Source: Levilactobacillus fujinensis (GTDB taxonomy: Bacteria > Bacillota > Bacilli > Lactobacillales > Lactobacillaceae). From it: DNA of 60,594 bases. Of this stretch, positions 17,894-27,149 are shown piece by piece (positions within the stretch are counted from its first letter, which is position 1; each line of letters begins with the position of its first letter). Both the position numbers and the translations under genes were made by a program. The notes under the pieces are model-generated. The model was not told the DNA's origin, did no database searches, and saw nothing but the letters and a program-made list of their open reading frames with translations. The stretch lies in contig NZ_RHNX01000016.1 of the NCBI RefSeq assembly GCF_003946335.1, positions 1 to 60,594 on the forward strand, given 5' to 3'.

Positions 17894-18968
17894 GTTGGCG
17901 ACCCCCTTCCACCATAAATTGGACTTCGCCGGCATGGTCAAAGACGTAGGCGTTGCCATCAATGCCAACAGACAGCCAGTCACCGGTCCGATAAACGTCG
18001 TCGGGATCCGCGGTCAGTTCGATTGGTGTCCCGTCGCTGAGTTCAGCCTCCAACAAGATTTGGGCGCCAAGGTATTCGACGGTCTTAACCTGCGCATTGG
18101 GATCGCCTTTTCCTTGAGGGACTAGGTACAGCGACGTTGGTCGAATTCCCACGATATAATCGGCAACGGGAACGGGCTTAGGTAACGCTAATTTTAATGT
18201 ATCCGCCAAGGTCAATTCCCGGTCGGCCGTCACCCGCGCCGGTAAGAGATTCATCCGCGGCGTGCCAAAGAAACTGGCCACGAAGGTGTTGGCTGGTCGA
18301 TTGTAAATATCGAGCGGCGTCCCGATCTGCTGAATCTTGTGATCGTGAAGCACCATGATGTGATCGGCCATGGTCATCGCCTCAACCTGATCATGTGTGA
18401 CGTAGATGACAGTCAGTCCCAGTTCTTGCTGGAGGTTTCGCAATTCCGTGCGCATCTTGATACGGAGTTGGGCATCCAAGTTGGACAGGGGTTCGTCCAT
18501 CAAGCAGACCTTGGCGTCGCTGGCAATTGCCCGGGCTAAAGCGACCCGTTGGCGCTGCCCACCAGATAGATCACGGGGACGGCGATCCTTGAATTCCTCC
18601 AAGTTGACCAATTTGATGGCCTTCGTGACCCGCTCTTCGATTTCCTTAGCGGGAAACTTTCGGGCCTTCAATCCAAACGCAACGTTATCGGTGACCGATA
18701 AGAATGGAAATAACGCGTAACTTTGAAACACCATGGTTAACTGGCGGTCTTTGGGAGGCAAATCAGTTGCCACCTTACCGTCGATCTGAAGTTCACCGGT
18801 CGAAATTGGAATTAGCCCGGCAATCATCCGTAACAACGTACTTTTCCCACATCCAGAAGGTCCGACAATCGCGAAAAATTCGCCACTCTCAATGTGCGCT
18901 GTCACGTTCTGCAAAACCCACTCATCAGCGGTGTACGCTTTCCCCAATGCGTTTAACTCAATCGACAT
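17859..18968 (-). CDS. ugpC: Sugar/glycerol-3-phosphate-type ABC transporter ATP-binding protein
   Basis: The 369-residue MalK/UgpC-type ATPase has Walker A GPSGCGKST, signature LSGGQRQRVALARAIA, Walker B CLMDEPLSNLD and the H-loop VTHDQ. A C-terminal TOBE/OB domain (about 235-350) can receive regulatory signals. An in-frame open stretch runs 46 codons upstream to a GTG, but GGGGAG precedes the ATG at 18968 and the family start MSIELNALGKAY lies there. It is the first gene of the five-gene operon ugpC-A-E-B-glpQ. Confidence 0.92.
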   Translation of the reverse strand: MSIELNALGKAYTADEWVLQNVTAHIESGEFFAIVGPSGCGKSTLLRMIAGLIPISTGELQIDGKVATDLPPKDRQLTMVFQSYALFPFLSVTDNVAFGLKARKFPAKEIEERVTKAIKLVNLEEFKDRRPRDLSGGQRQRVALARAIASDAKVCLMDEPLSNLDAQLRIKMRTELRNLQQELGLTVIYVTHDQVEAMTMADHIMVLHDHKIQQIGTPLDIYNRPANTFVASFFGTPRMNLLPARVTADRELTLADTLKLALPKPVPVADYIVGIRPTSLYLVPQGKGDPNAQVKTVEYLGAQILLEAELSDGTPIELTADPDDVYRTGDWLSVGIDGNAYVFDHAGEVQFMVEGGRQHASRSHASAQA

Positions 18969-19156
18969 CTCGCCACTCCCCTTACTTAAGTATGAGGCAA
19001 GTGTACGCGGTCCATGTAACGAGCCCGTGTTGTCCACGTAAATAGTTTGTAAACCATCCTCAACCACGCCAAAAACGACCATGCCGCGGGGCTGGTAGCC
19101 CGGCACAGTCGTTTCAGTGGCACTTGATTTAGGGGGTTATTTAGTGAACCATCAGA

Positions 19157-19414
19157 ACCGGAGAAAGTCAGAAATGTAACTAGCCATATCGACGATGTTA
19201 GTCAGCGTTCTTTCCGGCTTATACACTATGCGACCTGGGAGACGCCTGATTTTGGCGGCTTTCAGGCGAGCTGGAAGCCCGTCCTTTGGCTGGAAGCGTT
19301 CCCCACAGCAAGCGGAATCCCTGGCAGCCGGAGTGCGGCTGTTTTCACTAATTTAGCCGTGATAATTCCTAATGTCGCAAGAGTAACGAAAATATTTTGG
19401 CTTTCAACCTTCAG
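19157..19414 (+). repeat. Dispersed repeat family 1, copy B (near full length)
   Basis: This copy runs from CCGGAGAAAGTCAG through GACGATGTTAGTC, GACGCCTGAT...TTCAGGC and TTCCCCACAGCAAGCGGAAT to TTTCAACCTTCAG. It occupies most of the gap between ugpC and the downstream methyltransferase gene; the remaining bases from 18969 hold the ugp promoter. No coding function is apparent. Confidence 0.85.
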
Positions 19415-19458
19415 TAACTTAATTTTAGATGGTCAACCCGTGTGCCAAGCTATCCGCT

Positions 19459-20583
19459 TTACCCCCAAACGTCGTCGGCAATCCGTTTGACCAACTTGAG
19501 TTTGGCCCACTGTTGTGCTTCCGTTAATTGGTTGCCTTCTTCGGTCGAAGCGAAGCCACATTGCGTGGACAGGGCCAAGTTAGCCAGTGGTATCTGTTGC
19601 GCAGCGTCCGCGATGCGGGTCTTGATGTCGGCCTCATTTTCCAATTCAGGGAACTTTGACGTAATCAGACCCAACACTAATTTCTTATTCGGATCGTTAT
19701 TCCAGATCTTCTTGAGCGGGGTAAAATCACCGGCCCGATCGCTGTCATACTCCAAGAACAGGCCATCGTAATGCAGTTGGCTCAAGTAGGCGGCAACGTC
19801 ATCATAGCCACCGGAGAACAGGTACGTCGACTTGAAGTTGCCCCGACAAATGTGGGTGGTGACCGTCAAATCGTCTGGCAAGTCAGTTAACAGGGCATTA
19901 ATGATCCGAACCGCATCTTCTGCCAAGGACACGTACGTCTGATGCGCGGTTGCATCATCGACTGTCTCATTGAGCTTGCTGATAAGAAAGGCCCACGTCG
20001 TATCGTCCAGTTGTAGGTAACGACACCCAAGCTCATAGAAATGGAGAATCGTTTCATGGTAAGCCTTAGCCAAGTCATCTAAGTAGTCATCCCAGGTCTC
20101 ATAAAATTCATGCCAGTTGTCACTTCGGTTATCCCGAAACAACATGGTCGGTGATGGAATCGTCTGCTTGACGAGTACCCCTGCTGGGACTAGAGATTGC
20201 AAATACTGGAAGCTCTCAAAGAACGGATGCTCCGGGTTAAAAGCAATTTTGCCCACCAGGTCGGCATTGTCGGTCCGAGTCTTGCTCCCGTGGAATTTAT
20301 AACTTTTCTGGTAGTCATAATGACCGACACCATTCAGTCCCCACAAGAAATCTAAGTGCCACCAGCTCCGGTTAAATTCACCGTCAGTGACCGCCTTCAG
20401 CCCGATGGCCACCTGCTCGTCGACGACCCGTTTCGTTTCGGCACGTTGAACGGTCTTCAGTTGGTCAATAGCAATTTCACCCGCTGCAAATTTTGCCCGG
20501 GCGTCCTTCAGGGTTGCGGGACGCAAGAGACTGCCCACAACGTCATAGCGGTAAGGGAACTCATTTTCTGTCGTCGTTGTCAT
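19459..20583 (-). CDS. MetE-like cobalamin-independent methionine synthase family protein
   Basis: The 374-residue protein corresponds to the C-terminal catalytic domain of MetE, a beta/alpha barrel that moves a methyl group to homocysteine using a zinc-bound thiolate. The opening YRYDVVGSLLRP, then VTDGEFNRSWWHLDFLWG, QLDDTTWAF, HICRGN and STQCGF mark the short YxjG/YxjH-type branch. The metal ligands His and Cys are present. As it lacks the folate-binding N-terminal half of MetE, the methyl donor may differ. It is preceded by GGAGG and controlled by the T-box leader at 20774-21048. Confidence 0.88.
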   Translation of the reverse strand: MTTTTENEFPYRYDVVGSLLRPATLKDARAKFAAGEIAIDQLKTVQRAETKRVVDEQVAIGLKAVTDGEFNRSWWHLDFLWGLNGVGHYDYQKSYKFHGSKTRTDNADLVGKIAFNPEHPFFESFQYLQSLVPAGVLVKQTIPSPTMLFRDNRSDNWHEFYETWDDYLDDLAKAYHETILHFYELGCRYLQLDDTTWAFLISKLNETVDDATAHQTYVSLAEDAVRIINALLTDLPDDLTVTTHICRGNFKSTYLFSGGYDDVAAYLSQLHYDGLFLEYDSDRAGDFTPLKKIWNNDPNKKLVLGLITSKFPELENEADIKTRIADAAQQIPLANLALSTQCGFASTEEGNQLTEAQQWAKLKLVKRIADDVWG

Positions 20584-20623
20584 GATTTATTTCCTCCTAG
20601 ATTAGGTCAAACCTAAACCGCTC

Positions 20624-20735
20624 GACTGGCAACGTGAAGCGCTCATTTGGCGAACACGTCACCCGCAATCCTCCCAGCGTGCACCGCAAAGAGAATCTCA
20701 AGGGGTTAGCAGCGGCGAAATGGCCGTTGCCAGTC
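20624..20735 (-). promoter_or_regulatory. Post-T-box leader closed by an 11-bp inverted repeat
   Basis: GACTGGCAACG (20624-20634) is perfectly complementary to CGTTGCCAGTC (20725-20735). The roughly 90 bases between them lie after the T-box terminator and before the methyltransferase start. In the mRNA they would form a long-range stem, which might be a second control element or a stabiliser. Confidence 0.45.
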
Positions 20736-20773
20736 CAGCGATATAGGTCGCTTTATTTTCTAATCGGTCAGCC

Positions 20774-20836
20774 AAAAAAAACGACACGCTCCTCCCCCGA
20801 ACTAATTGCTTAGTTCAAGGGACGAACGTGTCGTTT
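20774..20836 (-). terminator. T-box terminator
   Basis: ACGACACG next to the T-box pairs with CGTGTCGT, followed by eight T residues on the minus strand. It competes with the antiterminator helix formed with the T-box motif. Confidence 0.8.
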
Positions 20837-21048
20837 TACCACCCTAGTTCACAAAGTCCTCGCAGACCTTGCCTCAACGGTACCAGTTGATACCCGGAAA
20901 GTTAACGGTTCCTACCGACCAAGCAGCGTGAACCGCTTGATAGCTATCGGGAGCTCATCTTCATGGTTCGTCGCAGACCCGTTTCCACTCTTTCGGGCTC
21001 ACTGTGCAACGACAACGCCACTACTCTTCTCCTAGCCTCATTTATGAC
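20774..21048 (-). promoter_or_regulatory. T-box riboswitch (methionine specifier) upstream of the MetE-like gene
   Basis: On the minus strand an AGTA-type box (GAGAAGAGTAG) opens stem I. The segment GAACCATGAAGATGAGCTC carries AUG triplets at 20962-20964 and 20956-20958 as specifier candidates. The T-box AGGGTGGTAA is at 20836-20845 and is followed by a terminator. T-boxes bind uncharged tRNA, which stabilises the antiterminator; the AUG specifier suits a methionine gene. The exact specifier loop needs folding. Confidence 0.85.
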
Positions 21049-21121
21049 AGACCGATTAGAAATTAATGATAAGTTTAGGACTCTTCCTCATGCCTGTCAA
21101 GGGCAGATTTATTACTAGCTG

Positions 21122-21212
21122 CTAAAGAGGTTAAAAGCCAAATCGTTTGCATTACTCTTGCGACAGTAGGAATTATCACGGCTAAATTAGTGAAACCAGC
21201 CGCACTCCGGCT
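21122..21212 (-). repeat. Dispersed repeat family 1, copy C (truncated)
   Basis: Starting from CTAAAGAGGTTAAAAGCC, the copy follows the reverse-oriented family through CTTGCGACAGTAGGAATTAT and CGGCTAAATTAGTGAAA to GCCGCACTCCGG, where similarity stops abruptly. It lies upstream of the T-box and downstream of the oxidoreductase gene. Bases 21213-21339 show nothing recognisable. Confidence 0.75.
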
Positions 21213-21339
21213 AAGCTCAGCGCACTGTTCCGCCTCTTAACTTCAAGTTCTGAGAAATCCCTTGGTACCGGTATTTGGTCCTAATGACTAACTTGCTCTT
21301 GCAATTTACGACTACTTCTTCGGCCCTAGTCAATCAGGA

Positions 21340-22293
21340 CTACGACAGCACGACCACCTTGCCAAAACTATGCTGGCCTTCCAGATAAGCGTGAGCGGCT
21401 TGCATCTCACTTAAGAGATACGTCTTCACCGGCCGCACGTCAATTTCGTGCGCTGTGATCACCTGGAGCAGGTCTTGTAGTCGCTGACCATCAACATCCC
21501 CGGAATAAAACGAAGTCAAATAGCAATCATTAGGAATCTCTGAAATAGGCTCAAACTCTGGCAACGTCCACTGTCCGCCCAATTGGCCGGTCGAGCTAAC
21601 GATTCCGCCAGGATTTAACCGTTGTAGGGAATCTGGCACGGTTGCTGGCCCAATCAAATCGAGGATACGGTCAAATTTTACGGCGGTTGCCAGCTGGTTG
21701 CCTTCCTCTTGTATAATTTTATCTACGCCAACTGCCGCGAGTTGGGACGTTTTCGTGACGTCCCGCGTTGTGGCACTGACCGTGACGTTCGCCATGGCGT
21801 GGGCTAATTTGCTGGCTGCAACCCCAACACCACTGGTTCCCCCACGGATCAACAGCTGTTGTCCCGCAGCTAGTCGCAATCCTAGCAGGGCACCATATGC
21901 TGTGTAATAGGTTTCTGGCACAGCCGCCAGTTCCGCCCAGGACAAGCGCGTGGTTACCGGAAAAATCTGTCCATTTGGCACCAATACGTACTCAGCGTAC
22001 CCACCATCGTAGGCGCGCCCCATTTCTCCCATGAAGGTCACGACCGTCTGTCCCACTGGCAAACGTTGCTCATCGGTTGTATCAGCGATGATTCCAACCG
22101 CTTCAATTCCCAGGATTCGCGGAAATTTCACGCTAGGTGACTCACCTTGTCGTGTAAAAATTTCCGAATGGTTAATCCCGCGACCTTTCACCTGAATCAA
22201 CGTCCAGCCTGTTTTCACCGTCGGCTTCAGCACCGCGACTGTTTCTAAGACCTCGGGGCCCCCGGGATGGCGCACAACGACTGCTTGCATCAT
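21340..22293 (-). CDS. MDR oxidoreductase (quinone reductase-like)
   Basis: This MDR protein of 317 residues is a second zinc-independent NADPH-type oxidoreductase. VKGRGINHSEIFTRQG, ILGIEAVGII and the nucleotide loop LIRGGTSGVG are the landmarks. Tandem ATGs at 22293 and 22290 follow GAGGAAG; either may start. It begins 13 bp after the ABC permease-binding fusion gene and is probably cotranscribed with that transporter. If the transporter handles a thiol or quaternary amine, a redox partner would be sensible, but this is conjecture. Confidence 0.85.
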   Translation of the reverse strand: MMQAVVVRHPGGPEVLETVAVLKPTVKTGWTLIQVKGRGINHSEIFTRQGESPSVKFPRILGIEAVGIIADTTDEQRLPVGQTVVTFMGEMGRAYDGGYAEYVLVPNGQIFPVTTRLSWAELAAVPETYYTAYGALLGLRLAAGQQLLIRGGTSGVGVAASKLAHAMANVTVSATTRDVTKTSQLAAVGVDKIIQEEGNQLATAVKFDRILDLIGPATVPDSLQRLNPGGIVSSTGQLGGQWTLPEFEPISEIPNDCYLTSFYSGDVDGQRLQDLLQVITAHEIDVRPVKTYLLSEMQAAHAYLEGQHSFGKVVVLS

Positions 22294-22306
22294 GACAACT
22301 TCCTCT

Positions 22307-23827
22307 CTAATTCAACAGGCCGTGACTTCGCAGGTAATCACGGGCCACCGTCGCCGCCTTTTCGTGCGCAACGGTAACCTTGTAATTCATCTTCTGCATA
22401 TCGGTCGTGGAGACCTTGCCGGCTAACTTATTCAACGTCGTCCGCAGTTCGGGATGTTCCGTCAACAATTTTTCGGTCATTAACGGTGCCCCTTGATATG
22501 GTGGGAAGAATTGCTTGTTGTCCTTTAACACGACCAAATGGTATTCCTGAACTTCGGGATCGGTCGTGTAACCGTCAACCAGATTCACCTTGCCGTTGGC
22601 GATGGCCTTGTAGCGAATCGACGGCTCCATCGTTTTCACGCTGGCAAACTTCAGGCCATATGCCTTGCTTAACCCCGGGTAACCGTCCTTTAATTGATGA
22701 AAATCGGGGTCAAATCCAGCGTGGACCTTGTCCTCGACCGCGACCAAGTCGGCCACCGTCTTCAAATGATACTTCTGGGCAAACTGCTTGGTTACAGCGA
22801 GATCGTACCCATTTTGATACTTCATAGGCTTTAAGTACGCCATCTGGTGTTGTGCCTTCAACGCCTGCTTGGCCATCTGATAGGTCTTGGCCGGATCGTG
22901 ATTCGCCGACTTTTCACCCGTGACCAACGACTCTAAAACGGTCCCGGTAAATTCGGGATAAATATCGATTGACCCCGACTGGAGCGCCTTGAACAAGAAG
23001 GAGGTCGCACCAAAATTAGCTTTCGTTGTCACCTTGATATTCGGGTGATCGTGTTCAATCAGATCCTTATACATATTGATTAAAATTTCGGGTTCGCTAC
23101 CCAATTTACCAGCAACGGTGATGGTCGTTTGGGGGTTCACCAGCTTACGGTAACCGGCAAAACCACCAATTAAAACGACCAGTGTTAACAGAACGATACC
23201 CGCCTTTTTAAAGGATAACTTGCCCAGCCAATCGATAGCCGCACCAAATACCAGCGCGAGAATGGCCGACAAGACGGCCCCAATGATTAGGAGTGCATTG
23301 TTGTTGGTTTCAATCCCCAACAGAATGTAAGTCCCCAATCCACCGGCACCAATCAGGGCGGCCAAGGTAGCAGTCCCAATAATCATGACCATTGCAATCC
23401 GAATACCGGAGATAATCATCGGCAACGCCAGCGGTAATTCAACTCGAAAAAGTTTCATCCGCCGGGACAGTCCAAACGCCGTCGCCGCTTCCTCTAGGTT
23501 GGGGTCGATGGTGGTCAGTCCAGAATAGGTGTTTTGAAAAATCGGCATCACCGCATAGATGACTAAGGCAATGATTGAGGGGATGGTCCCAATACCAACA
23601 ATGGGAATCAGGATCCCCAACAACGCCAGACTGGGAATCGTTTGCAGAATACTGGTAATCTGGAGCATGACCTTCGCCCAGCGCTCGTGATTCATCAATA
23701 AAATTGCTAAGGGGATAGCGATGACAGCAGCAATCAGCAGTGAAATCAGCGACAACCCAATGTGTTGCCCGATGGCACCGACGATATCGCTACCCTGCGT
23801 CTGAAGAATATGGATAATCTGTGCCAA
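22307..23827 (-). CDS. ABC transporter permease fused to substrate-binding domain (OpuC/ergothioneine type)
   Basis: The 506-residue fusion has a permease domain (residues about 1-215) with the EAA loop LEEAATAFGLSRRMKLFRVELPLA. After one more helix (about 215-235), an extracellular binding domain runs from about 240 to 506 (GSEPEILINMYKDLIE and VDGYTTDPEV). The family imports glycine betaine, choline, carnitine or, in the EgtU branch, ergothioneine. The one-chain design and length match EgtU-type proteins as well as osmoprotectant systems, so the substrate is open. The start is TTG at 23827, eight bases after GGAGG and directly after the ATPase stop codon. Confidence 0.87.
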   Translation of the reverse strand: MAQIIHILQTQGSDIVGAIGQHIGLSLISLLIAAVIAIPLAILLMNHERWAKVMLQITSILQTIPSLALLGILIPIVGIGTIPSIIALVIYAVMPIFQNTYSGLTTIDPNLEEAATAFGLSRRMKLFRVELPLALPMIISGIRIAMVMIIGTATLAALIGAGGLGTYILLGIETNNNALLIIGAVLSAILALVFGAAIDWLGKLSFKKAGIVLLTLVVLIGGFAGYRKLVNPQTTITVAGKLGSEPEILINMYKDLIEHDHPNIKVTTKANFGATSFLFKALQSGSIDIYPEFTGTVLESLVTGEKSANHDPAKTYQMAKQALKAQHQMAYLKPMKYQNGYDLAVTKQFAQKYHLKTVADLVAVEDKVHAGFDPDFHQLKDGYPGLSKAYGLKFASVKTMEPSIRYKAIANGKVNLVDGYTTDPEVQEYHLVVLKDNKQFFPPYQGAPLMTEKLLTEHPELRTTLNKLAGKVSTTDMQKMNYKVTVAHEKAATVARDYLRSHGLLN

Positions 23828-24760
23828 CTAGTCCGCCTCCTTAGTTGCCAAATAGTCGAGCAGATCCGGCGTACTGAGCGTCCGTGACGTCTCACCGACG
23901 CGTACGACGACCGGGGCAGTGCCCTTTAGTGCCGCTGCTAACTCGTTGACTGTGGCCGTAGCCGTCAACGTGGCTGGCGCAGTCGTTACTTCACCGTAGC
24001 CCTCATTCAGGAGCGACTGCACGGTGTCGGGACGCGGTGCATGTTCATTTTCAAAAAAGCCACGCACAAAATCATTGGCCGGGTGCTGCATGATGTCCTC
24101 ACCCGTCCCCACCTGTTGAATGTGACCGAGTCGCATCACCGCGATGTGTTGGCCCAGTCGTAAGGCCTCGTGCATGTCATGGGTGACAAACACGAAGGTC
24201 ATCTGAAGCTCCTTATGCAACTGTAAAACCAGGTCCTGTAACTGTTTACGGGAAATGGGGTCCAAGGCACTGAATGGTTCGTCCATTAAGACGACCTTAG
24301 GCTTGATGGCAAGCGCCCGGATGATCCCGACCCGCTGTTGTTCCCCACCGGACAGCTCATTGGGCATTCGCGTCGCGTACTTATCCGGGTCCAAATCGAC
24401 CTGTTTCAGCAGTGCCCGTGCCCGCTCAACCCGCTGCTTACGTGGCCAGCCAAGGGATTCCGCCTGAATGGCAATATTTTCTTGAATATTTAAATTAGGA
24501 AAAAGGGCAATATTTTGTAGCACATATCCCATTTGAAGTCGTAATTGTGTTAAATCATAATCGATCAGACGCTTATCTTCAAAGTAAATATCGCCCTTGG
24601 TTGGCGCAATTAAGCGGTTCAGCATTTTCAGTGTGGTCGTCTTCCCACTCCCACTAGGGCCGACCAACACAAAAAAATCCCCCGTTGGAATGGTGAGATT
24701 GAGGTTGTCAATCGCCTGGTTGCCGGCGTAACGCTTGCTGACATTTCTAAATTCTATCAT
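23828..24760 (-). CDS. ABC transporter ATP-binding protein (OpuCA-type)
   Basis: This 310-residue ATPase energises the fused permease encoded next. It has Walker A GPSGSGKTT, signature LSGGEQQRVGIIRALA, Walker B VLMDEPFSALDP and the H-loop VTHDM. The C-terminal 70 residues are a degenerate region where osmoregulatory ATPases carry CBS domains. The frame is open 9 codons upstream, but GGGAGGT sits 6 bases before the ATG at 24760. It is divergent from an Lrp-type regulator. Confidence 0.9.
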   Translation of the reverse strand: MIEFRNVSKRYAGNQAIDNLNLTIPTGDFFVLVGPSGSGKTTTLKMLNRLIAPTKGDIYFEDKRLIDYDLTQLRLQMGYVLQNIALFPNLNIQENIAIQAESLGWPRKQRVERARALLKQVDLDPDKYATRMPNELSGGEQQRVGIIRALAIKPKVVLMDEPFSALDPISRKQLQDLVLQLHKELQMTFVFVTHDMHEALRLGQHIAVMRLGHIQQVGTGEDIMQHPANDFVRGFFENEHAPRPDTVQSLLNEGYGEVTTAPATLTATATVNELAAALKGTAPVVVRVGETSRTLSTPDLLDYLATKEAD

Positions 24761-25022
24761 TCGTGACCTCCCAATACTGACTTTCAAATAACGTTCTTAT
24801 TTTCAGGATAGCCTGTCGAAACGAGTTGCAGGTCGTCCAACTTTACGCGTCACATTTCGCATGATTGTCTTCAATTATACTAATCTTCTACCAATTGCCT
24901 AGAAATTAGGCTCATGAATTTTGTCAGGCAACAGGGTTCCACTTTACACGTTTCGCCGGCGGCTGTTAATATTAAAAAGAAAGACTTTCCGTCCTAAAAA
25001 CTTAGAAAATAAGGTGTTTACT

Positions 25023-25436
25023 GTGCCCGACGAAACCGATCTTGCCATTATCAAGGAACTTAATCACGATAGTCGTATCAAAATTAGTCACTTGGCGGAA
25101 CTCGTCCATCTGTCCGCGCCAGCCGTAGCTGCCCGGATTCAGCGACTCGAAGATACCGGGGTCATTACGAAATACACGATTGAAGTTGACCTCGACCAGG
25201 TTGATCTGCCGCGCCAAGTTTTTATTCAAGTTGCCGTTCAAGATCGTCAACACGCAGCCTACTTGACGCTGGTCAGACACCACCACAATGACTTCCGCCA
25301 CCACTACCGTACGACTGGGAGCTACAACTACATGTTGGAAGGGGCGTTCCATGACCGCCACGTGTTGAATGACTTTCTCCTGGCCCTAGGGAAGGTGGCC
25401 CGTTATCAGGTCATCGACGTCATCGACGATATTTAA
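25023..25436 (+). CDS. Lrp/AsnC-family transcriptional regulator
   Basis: The 137-residue protein starts at GTG 25023, six bases after AAGGTG; the longer frame from a TTG at 24921 has no ribosome site. An N-terminal helix-turn-helix (DLAIIKELNHDSRIKISHLAEL, then SAPAVAARIQRLE) is followed by an effector-binding alpha/beta domain (about 60-137). Lrp proteins are octameric regulators responsive to amino acids. It is divergent from the ABC transporter operon, which it may control through the 262-bp shared region. Confidence 0.88.
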   Translation: MPDETDLAIIKELNHDSRIKISHLAELVHLSAPAVAARIQRLEDTGVITKYTIEVDLDQVDLPRQVFIQVAVQDRQHAAYLTLVRHHHNDFRHHYRTTGSYNYMLEGAFHDRHVLNDFLLALGKVARYQVIDVIDDI

Positions 25437-25491
25437 AACTTATTTTTCGTGCGGGCGAGCACTAAAGCGGTCGCCTCTGGTTGTCAGAAAT

Positions 25492-25549
25492 TATCCGCTG
25501 TTGTAGAGGGGGTTGTGGGCACGCCTCCAGCCAAAGAACGGGCTTCCGA
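25492..25549 (-). repeat. Dispersed repeat family 1, copy H (decayed fragment)
   Basis: CGCCTCCAGCCAAAGAACGGGCTTCC matches the reverse-oriented core of the family with several substitutions, and CCGCTGTTGT upstream of it matches weakly. The rest of 25437-25789 shows no gene; it must contain the M20 gene promoter. Confidence 0.45.
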
Positions 25550-25789
25550 CGTCCATGACCACCTATGGCAACGGACCGCAACGAGGCCTTCACTAGCAAG
25601 GGGGCTTCCGAATTAGTTTCCCGCCAATACCAAATTCAGAACTAACATCGTAATTTCTCCCACCCAAACGCACCAGCATTCTTGACCAGCCCCACAAAAA
25701 GTGCTGTAATCAAGTTGATAACAAACGATTACTTTGCTTAACTAGTCACAGTATCGGAGTTTACATTTAAAATTAAGGTGGGACTTAAC

Positions 25790-27025
25790 ATGGACGAAGT
25801 GGTACAAGCACTGAGTGACATTGTCAAATTAAACACAGTTAATGGGAACGAAAAATTAGTTGCCGACTATCTGGCCGATCTTTTTAAGCAACACGGCATT
25901 GACAGCACTGCCGTTGAATACGCCCCCAACCGGGTCAGCCTCGTTGCCGAAATTGGTGACGGCAACGGTCCCGTCGTTGGTTTCGACGGCCACTCAGATG
26001 TTGTGGCTCTGGGTGACGCCGCCAAATGGCAGGTCGACGCCCTCTCCGCAACGGTCGTGGATGGTAATATGATTGGTCGGGGCACATCTGATATGAAGTC
26101 CGGTTTGATGGCCGGTGCACTCGCCATGATTCATTTGAAGGACCAAAATGTGCCACTACACGGTACGTTGCGTTTCATGGCCACGGTCGGTGAAGAATAT
26201 GGCCAGTATGGCGCCCAACAGTTGGGCAAAAAGGGCTACGCCGACGACCTCGACACACTAATTGTCGGCGAGCCAAGTGGGGTCCACAAGCAACTATTAC
26301 TGCAAAAGCAGATTCAATACATGCTACAAAGCGACGAAGCTGGGGCTAAAAAGCTCTTTGACGCTAATCAAACTAACGAACAACACTTCATTGAATTGGC
26401 ACACAAGGGTTCCCTGACGTACACGATTCACTCCAAGGGGATTGCTGCCCACAGTTCCATGCCAGAAATTGGCAAGAACGCCATCACACCATTGATGCGC
26501 TTCTATCAAAAGGAAGAGGACTACTTTGCGTCCATCAAGGACTACCGCAACCCCGTCCTTGGACCAGTTACGCCAGTCGTGACCATGATCAAAGGCGGCG
26601 AACAGATCAACACGGTGCCAGCCAGTGCCGACCTCTCCGTCAAGATTCGGACCATCCCCGAGCTACCAAACGCCGACATCACAGCCGCTATCAAGCAGAT
26701 CATTGCTGATTTAAACGCGGATGGCGCTGACTTAACCATGGACATTCTCAGTGACTTACGGCCCATGCACACCATGGACAACGCCCCATTGGTTAAGGCT
26801 GCCAAGGAAATCGGCCAAGTCGAGCTCCAACAAGCCTTGCCCCTAATTGGTGTTCCTGGTGGCACCGACGCTTCTTCATTCCTAGCATTTAATCCAGACA
26901 TCGACGTCATTGTCTTCGGCCCCGGTAACATCACGGCGCACCAAGTCAACGAATACGTCGACCTCGACATGTACCACCGGTTCATCACAATTTATGAAAA
27001 ATTAATCACTAACCTGTTGAAGTAG
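25790..27025 (+). CDS. M20-family deacylase (ArgE/DapE, succinyl-diaminopimelate desuccinylase type)
   Basis: The 411-residue dimetal amidohydrolase has the metal-binding motifs GFDGHSDVV (His, with the nearby Asp), GRGTSDMKSGL (bridging Asp) and TVGEEYGQYG (catalytic Glu pair), then VGEPSG and a late His. A lid/dimerisation domain occupies about 185-300. The closest role is DapE in lysine/diaminopimelate synthesis, but ArgE-like or dipeptidase activity is possible. AAGGTGGG at 25775-25782 fixes ATG 25790 over an upstream GTG. It is monocistronic with a strong terminator. Confidence 0.88.
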   Translation: MDEVVQALSDIVKLNTVNGNEKLVADYLADLFKQHGIDSTAVEYAPNRVSLVAEIGDGNGPVVGFDGHSDVVALGDAAKWQVDALSATVVDGNMIGRGTSDMKSGLMAGALAMIHLKDQNVPLHGTLRFMATVGEEYGQYGAQQLGKKGYADDLDTLIVGEPSGVHKQLLLQKQIQYMLQSDEAGAKKLFDANQTNEQHFIELAHKGSLTYTIHSKGIAAHSSMPEIGKNAITPLMRFYQKEEDYFASIKDYRNPVLGPVTPVVTMIKGGEQINTVPASADLSVKIRTIPELPNADITAAIKQIIADLNADGADLTMDILSDLRPMHTMDNAPLVKAAKEIGQVELQQALPLIGVPGGTDASSFLAFNPDIDVIVFGPGNITAHQVNEYVDLDMYHRFITIYEKLITNLLK

Positions 27026-27066
27026 TCACGGTATTCTTTTCCGTTCGCCTTCAACTCACGCTTCAC

Positions 27067-27115
27067 AAATAGGCGTTGCAAGGGACTTGCTCCCGTTGCA
27101 ACGCCTATTTGTTTT
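27067..27115 (+). terminator. Terminator of the M20 deacylase gene
   Basis: AAATAGGCGTTGCAA (27067-27081) and TTGCAACGCCTATTT (27096-27110) are perfect complements and are followed by GTTTTC. The stem is 15 bp. Confidence 0.88.
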
Positions 27116-27149
27116 CTCCTAAAGATTACACACTGCGACTGCTGAACAG

